Source: Planctomycetota bacterium (GTDB taxonomy: Bacteria; Planctomycetota; Planctomycetia; Planctomycetales; Planctomycetaceae). From it: 64,000 nucleotides of DNA. The notes beneath the pieces were generated by a model. That model was not told the origin of the DNA, searched no databases, and saw only the letters and a list, made by a program, of their open reading frames with translations. Below, piece after piece: positions 28,377-38,700 of the stretch (position 1 is its first letter; the number at the start of each line of letters is the position of its first letter). The DNA lies in contig JAFEBS010000031.1 in the NCBI GenBank assembly GCA_018242525.1, positions 33,193 through 97,192 on the forward strand, written 5' to 3'. A program made the position numbers and the translations under genes.

Positions 28377-28871
28377 CTAAGATCCCGATTCCGTTTCTGT
28401 TTGCGGGGCACCAAAAGCCCCCGAGACGATCGAGCCATCCGGGGTCACCACCGTCACGATGTCCCCCTGGTTGACATTCGGTACGGCAGCACCATTCAAG
28501 CGCAGGGTCGCACGTCCGTTCTTGACGATGCCCGTTCCCAGATCCGAAGTGCTACTGCTCAATTGGAAAGTCACGGTTTGACCCTCCAGGCCTGTCAGTC
28601 CTTTGACTCCGATCGTCAGGCACGCTTTGGTGGTGGTTGCGGTCGCCGTCGTAACGGTCACCACATTGCTTTCAGCATGGCCCCTGGCTGCACCTTGTGT
28701 CCCTGCAGGGTCGCCGACCAGCGCTGCCTCCGTGTCCGCTTCTGTCACGGTCTTCGTCGAGGAACGTCGCGAACTCTCCCGCCTGCCGGGTGCAGAGGCT
28801 TCGACAAAGCCCGCCCCCGCTACAACAGTCGCCAGTGCCACCAACATGCTCCGAACTGCAAATCGCTTCAT
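28377..28871 (-). CDS. Small exported hypothetical protein
   Basis: This 164-aa protein has a signal peptide (FAVRSMLVALATVVAGAGFV) and a Ser/Thr/Ala-rich low-complexity region (VVTVTTATATTTKACL). The C-terminal beta-rich part reads LEGQTVTFQLSSSTSD and DIVTVVTPDGSIVSGAF. It is not assigned to a family. AAAGGG six bases upstream supports the ATG at 28871. It lies 148 bp upstream of the DUF1559 gene, with a hairpin between them. Confidence 0.65.
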   Translation of the reverse strand: MKRFAVRSMLVALATVVAGAGFVEASAPGRRESSRRSSTKTVTEADTEAALVGDPAGTQGAARGHAESNVVTVTTATATTTKACLTIGVKGLTGLEGQTVTFQLSSSTSDLGTGIVKNGRATLRLNGAAVPNVNQGDIVTVVTPDGSIVSGAFGAPQTETESGS

Positions 28872-29192
28872 GTCCACCCTTTCACGCAACTACCACGCGA
28901 CCTCATCGTTGTTCTACACAGGCTGCCCGGCCCGAAAACAGCGGCGAAGGACAACTTCGCCGACAGCGATGATCATCGAAACCCGTTTGACGACCGATGT
29001 GCCAAATGTGGGTCTTTGACGGAAGGCAGGGTACAACTCCACGATTCGCGGAAGTATCGGTGTCAGGAGAATTCGACAAGGGGCACGTCAGCGCGGCGCT
29101 GACGAATTCTGAACGCCGCGCACGGGCCGTTCTTGCGTCGCGCCAATGATCCGCAGCCATGCCACCCCGGTGCTGGGTCGGCAGAAAACAAG
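28872..29192. other. Intergenic region without a gene
   Basis: I see no gene here. It must hold the promoter of the small exported protein. The terminator of the cytochrome gene lies at its right edge (29193). Confidence 0.4.
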
Positions 29193-29218
29193 AAGGCCAA
29201 GCAGTACTGCCTGGCCTT
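29193..29218 (-). terminator. Rho-independent terminator of the cytochrome gene
   Basis: On the minus strand AAGGCCAGGCAG and CTGCTTGGCCTT pair with one mismatch and are followed by the T-rich CTTGTTTTCT. It lies about 34 bp past the stop of the multiheme cytochrome gene at 29252. Confidence 0.7.
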
Positions 29219-29251
29219 TCGACCCGTAATTTCATCATCGACCAGGGTGAT

Positions 29252-30481
29252 TCAGTCGTCCAGCTTATGGAAAAACGGTTCCTTGGGTTGAGTCTTGTGG
29301 CAGACGGTACACGTATTGATCGTGCCTGCGTGACCCTGTTTTTGAATCGCCTGCACGTTGTCCGCGGCGGTCACTGCCGGGCCGGTCGAATGTTGTGGCC
29401 CATGGCATGCCGCACAGTAGACGCCGCCATGACCTCGTGAATCCTTATACAGTTTGCCTGGCTCTTCAAACTGGAAATTCGGCTTGCGCTTTTGATGGCA
29501 GCTTCCACAGGTTGGCTCGTCAACCCAGGGGCGGCGAGTTGGATTGGCCACGGCCGTCATGTCGCCATGGCAGTCCGTGCAGACGATTCCCTTGGAGAAG
29601 TGATTGTCGCGCTGGCAATTGGTGTCGGTGCCGGGGTGACACGCGTAACAGGTATTACCAATGGAGGCCACCGACGCCATCCGTGAAGCGTGCGCACCGT
29701 GCATGGCATGGGACATCGTTTTGACACCCGCAACCCCGTTGGTTCCAAGGGCGGCGTCAGCATGGCAGGAAGCACACAAGACCGGTTTGGATGCCTCCAG
29801 CTTCGTGCCGTGCAACGTGTCGTGCTTGCGGAGGATGTCTGTGGCGACGCTGATACCGGGTGTCGTGTGACACAAGTTGCAGTTGATCTCCCACGAAACA
29901 GGAATCACGGCGGACGTCGTCGCCATGAATGCGTTTTTGGCATAGACGTCAATCTTGGACAGCTGAAACGGATTGATCTTTCCTTTGTCATCTTTCGGTG
30001 TGATCGGGATCCCGAGCGCGGCCCAGTCGCCATTTCCAGTCGTCTTCATCGATCCCTTCAGCGATGTACCTGCGAGTCCCACGTTCGGCTTCAGAGCCAC
30101 GCCAAACAGCGCCTTCGAGTTCGTCCAGAAATTCGTCTTGTTTGCGGAGGACGTGTTTCCGGGGATCGAATACCGAACGTCGACACCAGATGTCACGATT
30201 CGCGGTTCTTCGCCGCTACGGTCAATGACCTGCGCTCGCATGGTATTGTAGGGAGGAAGAATGCACATTTCCGAAAAGTCGTCGTTCATGCAGTGCATCC
30301 CCAGCAGACTGTAGCCGAAGACGACATACTTGCTGGTCGCCGCGGTTTTGGCAGGTGGCGGTGGTGCGCCGTCCGCAGAGGGGATCGGTTGGTACGCGAT
30401 CAGCAGCGCCAACCATCCAGACCAGCAGCCTACACCCGCAACGATCCACCAGCGATTCGGCGAACGAACAAGCTTGGACAT
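29252..30481 (-). CDS. Seven-heme cytochrome c
   Basis: This 409-aa exported protein has a hydrophobic N-terminal anchor (WWIVAGVGCWSGWLALLIAY). A non-heme beta-rich region with MHCMNDDFSEMCILPPYN follows, and seven CxxCH heme sites are spread from about residue 197 to 394: CNLCH, CASCH, CYACH, CTDCH, CGSCH, CAACH and CTVCH. It probably carries electrons in the periplasm. No reductase partner is adjacent, so the redox partner is unknown. AAAGGGG five bases upstream supports the ATG at 30481. A terminator follows the gene. Confidence 0.9.
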   Translation of the reverse strand: MSKLVRSPNRWWIVAGVGCWSGWLALLIAYQPIPSADGAPPPPAKTAATSKYVVFGYSLLGMHCMNDDFSEMCILPPYNTMRAQVIDRSGEEPRIVTSGVDVRYSIPGNTSSANKTNFWTNSKALFGVALKPNVGLAGTSLKGSMKTTGNGDWAALGIPITPKDDKGKINPFQLSKIDVYAKNAFMATTSAVIPVSWEINCNLCHTTPGISVATDILRKHDTLHGTKLEASKPVLCASCHADAALGTNGVAGVKTMSHAMHGAHASRMASVASIGNTCYACHPGTDTNCQRDNHFSKGIVCTDCHGDMTAVANPTRRPWVDEPTCGSCHQKRKPNFQFEEPGKLYKDSRGHGGVYCAACHGPQHSTGPAVTAADNVQAIQKQGHAGTINTCTVCHKTQPKEPFFHKLDD

Positions 30482-31281
30482 GACGACCCCTTTAATCCTG
30501 AAGCGACGAGCAACGGCAGGTGCCGTTGGTGGTTGGAGTTATCCAAAGGAGGAATCCTACGAAAGTCGCTGCGAGTCGGATGTAGGTCTAAGGCGAAATC
30601 GAAACTCCATTTGTAGTCGCAGCGCTGACAGGGTTGTCACGGACGTACTCAGACGAACCAGATGCTTTTCAGCGTCAATTGCCGATGGTGTGATTCGAAA
30701 CGGCCAATGACACGGCCACCAACACAACGACATTCATTTGACTGAGTTTTCCAGTCGTTCGTTTTCCAACTCCATCAGACGCGCCTGGTGCTCGTCCGTC
30801 AGGTCTGCTTCCCGAGACTCGCCCCTGTTTTCATGCAGAACTCAGGTGATGTGTCCCTCACGTCAGACGGCGGCTGTGCCGCCCAAAGACGTACATGCGC
30901 CAAACTGGGGGCTCGAAGACTCGACCCCAGCCACACCGCTGTTTCCCCATGGTGCAGCTCTTTTCTCTGGCCAAACCGAGGCCCGTCTTGACACAAGTGG
31001 ACGGCCTGCCTAGATTCCCGAGCCGAGATTGTGTTTTGTCCATCGTTCCCGGTTGATGTCTCGTCGGCCGGACACGAAGTCATTGCAGAATGATTGCGGC
31101 GAAGCGAATGATTGTGCCGACAGTTGGATTTGCATGCGGCGGATGCGCAGGTCTTCACTCGACAGGATGTCCGGTGAAACTGGCGAATGCAGCGTGTGAC
31201 TCGATCGTCGAGACTGTTGGCGAATGTGTTGTCACAACTTGAGTGCCCTGCGGCCACGCTCGGATGCGAAAGGAATCGCAG
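30482..31281. other. Repeat-rich gap of about 800 bp without an intact gene
   Basis: The left side should hold the cytochrome promoter. Positions 30735-30822 are a gene fragment (listed separately). The 88-bp repeat core recurs near 30905-30940 (CTGGGGGCTCGAAGACTCGA). Positions 31014-31281 lead into the DegT gene. I see nothing else. Confidence 0.6.
30735..30822 (-). pseudogene. Fragment of an LTXXQ-like gene
   Basis: On the minus strand this reads LTDEHQARLMELENERLENS, which matches LTDEQRARLKELENERLELF of the intact gene at 24741-25301. The bases also align. No start, signal peptide or C-terminal coiled coil is present. Sequence next to it (30822-30850) matches the flank of the intact gene at about 25497, so it looks like a decayed duplicate. 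Confidence 0.65.
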
Positions 31282-32472
31282 ATGACGTTTATCGTACCCC
31301 TCAATGCGGCTGCGGACCGACCGGTCCCGTTCATTGATCTGGTTCCCCAGTTCCAATCGATGTCGGCCGAAATCATGGCGGCGGTCGAGCGGGTGTTTGC
31401 CGAACAGAAATTCATCCTGGGTGATGAAGTGGTCGCCCTGGAGGAAGAAATTGCCTCCTACTGCGATTCACGTTTTGCCGTCGGCTGCAATTCGGGGACG
31501 GACGCCCTGATCATCGCGCTGCAGGCACTGGACATCGGCGAAGGAGACGAAGTCATTACGACCCCGTTCTCGTTCTTCGCCACCGCCAGTTCCATCTGCC
31601 GTGCCGGTGCCACGCCTGTGTTTGTCGACATCGACCCGGCCACGTTCAACATGGACGTCGACGCCATCGAAGACGCGATTACTCCGCACACCAGGGCGAT
31701 CATGCCCGTGCATCTGTTCGGCCAGTGCTGCGACATGGAACCGCTGTGGCGGCTGTGTCAGAAGTACAAGCTGCACATCATCGAAGATGCCTGCCAGGCG
31801 ATTGGTGCCGAATACCAGGGACGCCGGGCCGGTGTGCTGGGAACGGTCGGCTGCTTCAGCTTCTTCCCCACGAAAAACCTGGGGGGAGCGGGCGATGGCG
31901 GGATGATGACCACCGATGATCCCGAACTGCTCGCCAAACTGAAACGGTTGCGGGTCCACGGCGATGTCGGCCAGTACGAACATCTGGAACTGGGGATGAA
32001 CAGCCGCCTGGACGCACTGCAGGCGGCCGTCTTGCGCGTCAAGCTGCGGAAACTGGAAGACTGGTCCGCAGCCCGCCAGGCGAACGCTCAACGGTATGGC
32101 GAAATGTTCGAACAGGCGGGGATCCTGGATTCGATCACGCTGCCCACCGTGCAGGACGACAATCGACACGTCTACAATCAGTACTGCATTCGCGTCAAAC
32201 ATGGCCTTCGTGACCACGTGATGCAGCAACTGCGAGCCGCGAAAATCGGTTGTGCCGTCTATTATCCGAAGCCGTTGCACCTGCAAACCTGCTTCAAGCA
32301 CCTGGGCTACGAACTGGGCCAGTTCCCCGAGGCCGAAGCCGCCTCGAAGGATATCCTGGCGCTGCCCAGCTACCCCGAATTGCCCGCCGCCGACCAGCAT
32401 CGGGTCGTCGATTGCCTGGTCAACATCTGCCGCGAAATGCGTCAGACGCAACCCGTCCGACGGGCCGCATGA
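31282..32472 (+). CDS. DegT/DnrJ/EryC1/StrS sugar aminotransferase
   Basis: This 396-aa PLP enzyme transfers an amino group to a nucleotide-linked keto sugar, usually for surface polysaccharide or glycoprotein. It shows VPFIDLVPQF at the start, the SGTDALIIAL-type region, EDACQAIGAEYQGRRAG, and the PLP lysine in FFPTKNLGG (about residue 199). The end has YYPKPLHLQ. AAAGGA seven bases upstream supports the ATG at 31282. No sugar nucleotide gene is adjacent; the GT4 gene is 29 kb away. A long inverted repeat starts 8 bp after the stop. Confidence 0.93.
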   Translation: MTFIVPLNAAADRPVPFIDLVPQFQSMSAEIMAAVERVFAEQKFILGDEVVALEEEIASYCDSRFAVGCNSGTDALIIALQALDIGEGDEVITTPFSFFATASSICRAGATPVFVDIDPATFNMDVDAIEDAITPHTRAIMPVHLFGQCCDMEPLWRLCQKYKLHIIEDACQAIGAEYQGRRAGVLGTVGCFSFFPTKNLGGAGDGGMMTTDDPELLAKLKRLRVHGDVGQYEHLELGMNSRLDALQAAVLRVKLRKLEDWSAARQANAQRYGEMFEQAGILDSITLPTVQDDNRHVYNQYCIRVKHGLRDHVMQQLRAAKIGCAVYYPKPLHLQTCFKHLGYELGQFPEAEAASKDILALPSYPELPAADQHRVVDCLVNICREMRQTQPVRRAA

Positions 32473-32480
32473 AAGCGGCC

Positions 32481-32619
32481 TTCGCAAGGTAGCCCTGTCG
32501 CTCCGAGACAGGGAGCGCGATGGGGAGAAACGCGTCGAAGCCGATTCGGCGGGGAGTGGTTTGAGGGGTCTGTCTGTCATCTCGCTCCCTGTCTCGGAGC
32601 GACAGGGCTACCTTCGCGA
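32481..32619. repeat. Long inverted repeat with 37-bp arms downstream of the DegT gene
   Basis: The arms 32481-32517 and 32583-32619 are almost exact inverted copies, both containing GGTAGCCCTGTCGCTCCGAG or its complement. The 65-bp middle contains no gene. The element starts 8 bp after the aminotransferase stop and may act as a terminator or be a MITE. Confidence 0.85.
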
Positions 32620-32930
32620 GGGCAGCCGGGGCGGAATAGGTTGCCCAGCCTTCGTATTCGGCAAAGAGCTCAAGATCGTTATCACGTGACGTCGATAACG
32701 TTCCCAGCGGGTGGGACGAACCGTTGCGCTCCTCCCGCGCACGTAGACGGGCTTTGCTCACCAAAAGGGGGCCGACCCGTGCCACAGGGATCTGATTTGA
32801 GTTGAAACCGCAGTGGTGCCCAACAAAGGGGTCAGACCCCTTTCCATAGCGGGTGTGTTGATCGGAAGTCCAACCGATTAGGGGTCAGACCCCTTTGTTG
32901 GGCAAAGCGATGCGGATGAGGAACGTTGAC
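32620..32930. other. Repeat-filled gap upstream of the small anchored protein
   Basis: No gene is supported here. The right part is made of family A inverted repeats (32750-32908), which end 10 bp before the ribosome-binding site of the next gene. Confidence 0.6.
32750..32908. repeat. Compound family A inverted repeats
   Basis: TGCCCAACAAAGGGGTCAGA (from 32817) pairs with GGGGTCAGACCCCTTTGTTG (from 32881) at 23 of 24 bases across a 40-bp loop. A further diverged end lies at 32751 (GGGCTTTGCTCACCAAAAGG). The element ends just upstream of the start of the small anchored protein gene. Confidence 0.8.
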
Positions 32931-33365
32931 ATGGGGACGGTTGCACCGACCGGGACTGTTCAATCCAAACTGTTACCGCGCTTACGTCTGGTCGTGATCT
33001 TGTCCGTCATTGGGCTGGCCGGATGGGGTGCTTCGCACTGGGCCAGCCGCCCGGACGAACCCATGAAGTCGATTGAGGATGACGATCTCGACTCGCTCAT
33101 CCTTCAGGAAGTCACCGAAACCGCCAGTCCGCCGAACCGCGTGGCCACGGCCAGTTTCACGAATGTGGTGACCGCCGACCACCGCGAGGCAGACGATGCC
33201 GGACCAGCCATCCTGCAAGCCCGGTTTGCAACGGAATCTCGTCCGATCTCCAATCCGTCCGTGTGGTTGACCGGAACGATCGAAATTGATTCCAGCCCTG
33301 CAGACGTCACAGGCCCGGCCAACCCGGCGATCCCACACCAAGACCAACCATTCACCACGAAATAG
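32931..33365 (+). CDS. Single-pass membrane hypothetical protein
   Basis: This 144-aa protein has a short cytosolic start, one helix (LRLVVILSVIGLAGWGAS) and an acidic extracytoplasmic tail (SIEDDDLDSLILQEVTE). It has no known motif. GAGGA eight bases upstream supports the ATG at 32931. It lies 21 bp before the ExeA-like ATPase gene and is probably its operon partner. The pair resembles ExeA/GspA-type ATPases working with a membrane-anchored partner (compare GspB), but the sequence does not show homology to GspB. Confidence 0.6.
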   Translation: MGTVAPTGTVQSKLLPRLRLVVILSVIGLAGWGASHWASRPDEPMKSIEDDDLDSLILQEVTETASPPNRVATASFTNVVTADHREADDAGPAILQARFATESRPISNPSVWLTGTIEIDSSPADVTGPANPAIPHQDQPFTTK

Positions 33366-33386
33366 TCCCATTCGGGTGAGGATGCC

Positions 33387-34208
33387 ATGTACGAAAACCA
33401 TTGGGGATTGAAGCGAACTCCGTTCCGCAATGACCAAAGTCCGGAAACGTATTTCTCCAGCAGCAGCCATCAAAGTGCGCTGCTGAAACTGCGGTTTCTG
33501 GTGGAACATCGGCGCGGCGCGGGATTGCTGGTGGGCCCCAGCGGTGCCGGCAAGACACGGTTGCTGCAGGCGCTGTTGCCTGAGACAGGGCTGAGTGCGG
33601 CACCGGTGGTCAGGATCGTTTATCCGTTGCTGTCGCCTGTGGAGTTGTTGAGTTTCATTGTGACGGAGTTGGGGGCAGAGCAGTCTGCATTTGCCGGACC
33701 GTCGATGGATCTGCTGCTCAGGCAAATGGTCGAGCGGTTGCGTCAGCTGGTGGCCGAGGGGACTCCGGCCGTCATCCTGATCGATGATGCTCATGCGATT
33801 ACCGATCGACTGGTGTTGCAGTCCCTGCATCTGCTGTTGAACCTGCAGCAGCATCCGGGCGTGGAATTCACCATGATCCTGGCCGGTCAGCCGGATCTGG
33901 TCACCACGACCAGGCGACTGCCGCAACTGGATGATCGCATCTCGATCCCGTGCGTGCTGACAGCGATGTCGGCGGCCGAATCCGCGGGCTACATCGAGCA
34001 CCGGTTGCAGGCGGCCGGCGCGACCGAGCCGATCTTCAGTCGTGCGGCCCTGCAGGCCGTCCATGAATTGTCGGGCGGATTGCCACGGCGAATCAATCGC
34101 CTGTGCGACTTTGCCTTGCTGGTCGGGTATGCCGAGCGACTCGGTTTGATCGACGCGCCGCACATCGAAGGCGTGTCGGCGGAACTGAGCCTGTCCCGCG
34201 CGGCGTGA
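33387..34208 (+). CDS. ExeA/GspA-like AAA ATPase
   Basis: This 273-aa ATPase opens YENHWGLKRTPFRN, the ExeA/GspA-type N-terminus. Walker A is LVGPSGAGKTRLL and Walker B is AVILIDDAHAIT. The AAA region continues with LAGQPDL and LSGGLPRRINRLCDFALLV. It has only the ATPase domain and lacks the peptidoglycan-binding C-terminus of ExeA, so it may act with the single-pass protein encoded just upstream. A role in secretion assembly or in a transposition-like ATPase function is possible; context supports the former only weakly. Confidence 0.85.
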   Translation: MYENHWGLKRTPFRNDQSPETYFSSSSHQSALLKLRFLVEHRRGAGLLVGPSGAGKTRLLQALLPETGLSAAPVVRIVYPLLSPVELLSFIVTELGAEQSAFAGPSMDLLLRQMVERLRQLVAEGTPAVILIDDAHAITDRLVLQSLHLLLNLQQHPGVEFTMILAGQPDLVTTTRRLPQLDDRISIPCVLTAMSAAESAGYIEHRLQAAGATEPIFSRAALQAVHELSGGLPRRINRLCDFALLVGYAERLGLIDAPHIEGVSAELSLSRAA

Positions 34209-34642
34209 CAGACGGATGAGAATTCCCGATCAGCCGTGACGCATGTCTTGCCGGTGGCATTGGATTGATCCGTGTGAAAGCCGTGAAGATCCGTGGCGAA
34301 TCAGCCGGGCACGAGAGTTGACAGGCCTTTGCAAACGGACTGGTAAAGCAACACGCCGGTTCCTCGGGGACGACTGAGATGACACCGCGGCTAGCGCCTT
34401 GCGGCTCACAAGGTCTGACACTTCGAGCAGAAAAGTCCGAGGTCTGACGGCACCCGGCTCACCTGTTGGTGGTATTGGCGACCGTGGAGATTCCCGCCTT
34501 GGGCGAGGTCCCAGATGACCGGTTTCGGCCGGCGGCGAATGATTGCAAAAATGACATTCTCCTGCGTCTGGGAAGACGTCCGTCCCAGAAATCGGCAGAA
34601 TGGTGGCGCGAGACATCTGCCCTCCATTCTAAAGGCTTCATC
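34209..34642. other. Intergenic region with repeat remnants
   Basis: Positions 34387-34410 (CGCGGCTAGCGCCTTGCGGC) are a second copy of the repeat at 13500. Around 34270-34300 the ATCCGTG/ATCCGTGGCGAATCA remnants recur. No gene is supported. Confidence 0.55.
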
Positions 34643-35548
34643 ATGAAACACGTTGTCTTTCTCTCGTTCATGGTTCTCGTCGCGGCCGTGCAGGCTGCGG
34701 ATCCCAAGCCTCAGATTGCCCCGACTCAGGCAAACGTTTCCTATGGCCCGGATGCCCGGAACGTCCTCGATTTCTGGAAGGCCCCGGGTGACGGTCCGCG
34801 TCCGCTGCTGGTCTACATTCATGGAGGCGGCTGGACAGGCGGTGACAAGAAGCGTGATACCTCGGCGTATCAGCCGTTCCTCGACAAGGGAATCTCGTGT
34901 GCGGCGATCAACTATCGGCTGTCAGGCGATCATCCACTGCCGGCACCCGTCCATGACGCTGCGCGGGCCATCCAGTTCCTGCGGACGAAGGCGGCCGAAT
35001 GGAACATCGACACGAAGCATATCGCGCTCACGGGTGGCAGTGCCGGGGCCTGCACGTCCATGTGGTTGCTGCTGCATGATGACCTGGCGGATCCGAAGTC
35101 GGCCGATCCGGTACTGCGCGAATCGACGCGCGTTTGTGCAGCGGCGGTGCAAGCCGGGCAGACCTCCATCGATCCGAAGGTGATCGAAGGCTGGCTCGGT
35201 CCGAATGTGCTCAAGCACCGCATGATCAACATGGCTGTCGGCGAAGCGACGATGGAGGACGCTTTGAAGAACTACGACAAGCATCACGATCTGTACGTCG
35301 AGTTTTCGCCGTACAACCATGTGGACAAGCAGGATCCACCGCTGTTGATGACATACGGCGGTGACATGACGCTGCCCTCCAAGGACGCGGGGCACGGGAT
35401 TCATCACCCGGTGTACGGAGTCAAGCTGAAGGAGAAGTCTGACAGCGTCGGCCACGAATGCCACCTGCTGATTCCGGGGACGTCCAAGTCTGACAAGTAC
35501 GCCAGCGCCAATGAATTTCTGTTCGCAAAACTGCTGGCGAAGGACTGA
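34643..35548 (+). CDS. Secreted alpha/beta hydrolase (esterase-like)
   Basis: This 301-aa protein has a signal peptide (HVVFLSFMVLVAAVQAAD) and an esterase/lipase fold. HGGGW is the oxyanion-hole motif and GGSAGAC the nucleophile motif (near 135), with a C-terminal GHECHLL as a candidate catalytic His region. The family is BD-FAE/carboxylesterase-like, so it may remove acyl or feruloyl groups from polysaccharide. The ATG at 34643 starts the signal peptide; the frame stays open upstream but has no sense there. Confidence 0.83.
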   Translation: MKHVVFLSFMVLVAAVQAADPKPQIAPTQANVSYGPDARNVLDFWKAPGDGPRPLLVYIHGGGWTGGDKKRDTSAYQPFLDKGISCAAINYRLSGDHPLPAPVHDAARAIQFLRTKAAEWNIDTKHIALTGGSAGACTSMWLLLHDDLADPKSADPVLRESTRVCAAAVQAGQTSIDPKVIEGWLGPNVLKHRMINMAVGEATMEDALKNYDKHHDLYVEFSPYNHVDKQDPPLLMTYGGDMTLPSKDAGHGIHHPVYGVKLKEKSDSVGHECHLLIPGTSKSDKYASANEFLFAKLLAKD

Positions 35549-35731
35549 CGGAAACAATTCTGCCAACGTGACAATCGATTGACGATGAACTGCTGCCCGG
35601 CTGGCAGGAATTCATTCGTCAGAAGATATGGATTGGTCCGAATTCCCGACAAAAGTCCGAACTGCACTTCAATCTGGCCGTGATTGCGCAACAATGGGTC
35701 GATGGGCACGGTAGATCATGGAGGATTTGAA

Positions 35732-38700
35732 ATGGGGATTGCACACGGCAGGGGACGGTTTGCCCCTGCGCGCGGCAGATTCAGCAAGCATCGACCAGGA
35801 TCCCGCCTGAGATCGTGCATGCTCGGCTGGCTGATCGTCGGCGGGTGCATTTGCAGTCTGTCGGAGTCCGTGCTTGCGCAGAACTCATCCCCCGATGTGG
35901 CTCCTGTCAAAGATGCACCGCCCCCCAACGAGCTGACTGTCGACTCGATCCAGTCAAAACTGAAGAAGGTCGAGGAATCGAAGGATCTGGACGAAGCCAT
36001 CCGTCTGTCGGTGATGGAAACGTATAAGAAGATCATTGCCCAGATCAAGATCGGCGATGAATTCGTGACCAAGGCGGCCGGGTTTCAGAAGGCCGCCCAG
36101 GACGTTCCCGCTCAATTGCAGCAGGTCAAGGCGGAACTGGACGCTCCTGCGGACGCCTTGACGACCATCGACCCGAAGATGCCGCTGGCCCAGATGCAGC
36201 AGACATTGACTCAGGCCGAGACGCGATTGGCCGACCTGCAGAAGAAGCTGACCGACTTGCAGGCCGAGCCCAAGCGTCGGGCGGATCGGCGAGTCGAGAT
36301 TCCGAAGCTGCAGGATGCCGCTCGGAAGCAACTGGCTGACGTGGAGCAGATGCGCGCGGTCAAGCCGCCCGCCGATGAAAATGTCGACGTGACCGAGGCC
36401 AATCGGTTGATGTTCGATGCGCGAAAACGTGCCGCCGACCTGGAACTGGCCGCCTACGATCAGGAGTTGAAATTCTATGAGGCGGCCGGCGACCTGCTGA
36501 CGGCTCGACGCGATCTGGCCGTGGTTCAGGCCACGCAGGCGGAACAGGTGGTCAAGGTCTGGCGGGCCGCCGTCAATGATCGCCGCCGGGCTGAAGCCGA
36601 GCAGCAGGCGATCGCTGCCCGCAAGGCGGCGTTGCAAGCGCATCCGGCCGTCAAACAACTGGCGAAAGAGAGCGCCGATCTGACCACCGAACGGCAGACA
36701 CTGGCCGCGAAAATCGAGACCGTGACGCAGGATTCCGAGGCGTGCGAAAAGAGCCTGGCCGATCTGGACGCCCAATTCGCCAAGGTGATGGACCGGGTGA
36801 AGCGCGTCGGTCTCACCCAGGCGATCGGCTTGCTGTTGCGCAAGCAACGCGAAAGTCTGCCAAACGTGGAATCTCATCAAAGTGCCATTGAAGAGCGGCA
36901 GATCGAGATATCGAAGAATAGCCAGGAACTGGTCGACCTGGAAGATCACCGCGCGGCACTGGCCGATATCGATGCGCGGACGGCGGAAATCGTTGGCCAG
37001 TTGCACGAGTCCGTGAACAGCATCGAGTTGCCGTTGATCGAAGAGGATATCCGTGCATTGCTGCAGACAAAGCGGGGATACCTGGATTCGCTGATTCCCG
37101 ACATCAAGCTCTATCTGGACAAGCTGGTCGAATACGACACTCGCGACCGTCAGTTGATCAGCAAAGCGAAGGACTACGCCGCGTTTTGCGATGAGTACAT
37201 CTTGTGGATTCACAGCACGGATGTGCTGCAGCTTTCCGATCGTCAATTCTTCATGTCGGCCGCCCGGTGGCTGTTGAGTCCGGCGGGCTGGAAGGATGTC
37301 GGCGACGTCCTGTTGGCCGACGCCAAGGCCTATCCCCTGGCTTACCTGTCGGGGGGGATCGTCCTGGTACTGCTGCTGGTTTCCCAGCGACACTGGAGAC
37401 TGTGGTTGCGTACGGCGGGTGTCGAAGCCACCAAGGCGTTTTCCACAAGCTTTCGGCCAACAGCCACCGCCCTGGTGTTGACCGCGATGATTTCCATTAC
37501 GTGGCCGACGCTGCTGTGGCTGATCGGGTACCGCCTGGACCGTCTGAGCGGCGGCAGCGAATTCGTCAATGCGATCGGGCAGTCCTTTCGCTTCCTGGCC
37601 GTGCTGCTGGTGACCATCGATCTCGCCAGGCATGTGTGTTGCGGCGGCGGTTTGGGTGAAGCTCATTTCGGCTGGCCGCACGCGGTCCTGCGGCTGATTC
37701 GCCGGAACCTGCGGCTGTTACTGATCCTGGGACTGCCAATCGCGTTCATCGTCATAATGATGGAATCTCAATCCAGCGAGAACGCCCGCCGCAGCCTGGG
37801 GCGGGTCAGTTTTCTTGCCGGACAACTGCTGCTGGCGTTCTGCGCGCGGCAGATCTGGCTGGCAACACAAAGCATGGCGATGGAGCGATCCGGCCGGAAG
37901 ACCTGGTTGTGGACGACCGGAGTGCGCCGGGTCTGGTACGTCTCCACGGTGGGACCCCCGCTGGTTCTCGCCCTGCTGGCTTTTCTCGGCTATTACTACA
38001 CCGCGATGCAATTGGAAATGCGCCTGATTGCCACGGCCTGGCTGATGCTGGGGTTGATCATCGTCCATGCCACATTACTGCGCGGTTTGTTAATGGCCTA
38101 CCGTGATCTGGCGATCCGCCGGTCGCGCGAACGCCGCGCCAGCGAAGCGGCTGCGGCCGCGGCCGCAGCCACCACCGGCACAACGGCAACTCTTGGTGCT
38201 GAGGCGTCCATCGTACCAGAACCGACATTCAAACTGTCCGACGTCAACGAGCAGACACAAAAGCTCGTTCGCATGGCGATCATCGTGGCGCTGTTCGCCG
38301 GATTGTGCCTGATCTGGGTGGAAGTGCTGCCTGCCTTACGGGTCTTGCGTCGTGTGGAACTCTGGCCGCAACTGTTCAATATCCTGGATGCCGTCTCCAC
38401 GGGGCAGACGACCGGTATCCTGACGCTGGCCGATGCCATCGTGGCCGCCGTCTTCGCCCTGGTGACGTTCGCGGCGGCACGCAACATTCCCGGTCTGCTC
38501 GAGATCACCGTGCTGCGGCAGTTGACGCTGGACTCAGGCGTCCGCTACGCGATCACGACGGTTTCGCGTTATGTGATCACCGTGCTGGGAATCCTGCTGA
38601 CGTTTGGCAAGCTGGGGATAGCCTGGTCACATGTCCAATGGCTGGTGGCGGCCGTCAGCGTCGGCCTGGGATTTGGCCTGCAGGAGATCTTTGCCAACTT

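Noticed and set aside
35954..37681. Minus-strand open frame of 575 codons opposite the MscS-type gene
   Set aside because: It mirrors the coiled-coil coding region of the channel and has no independent support.
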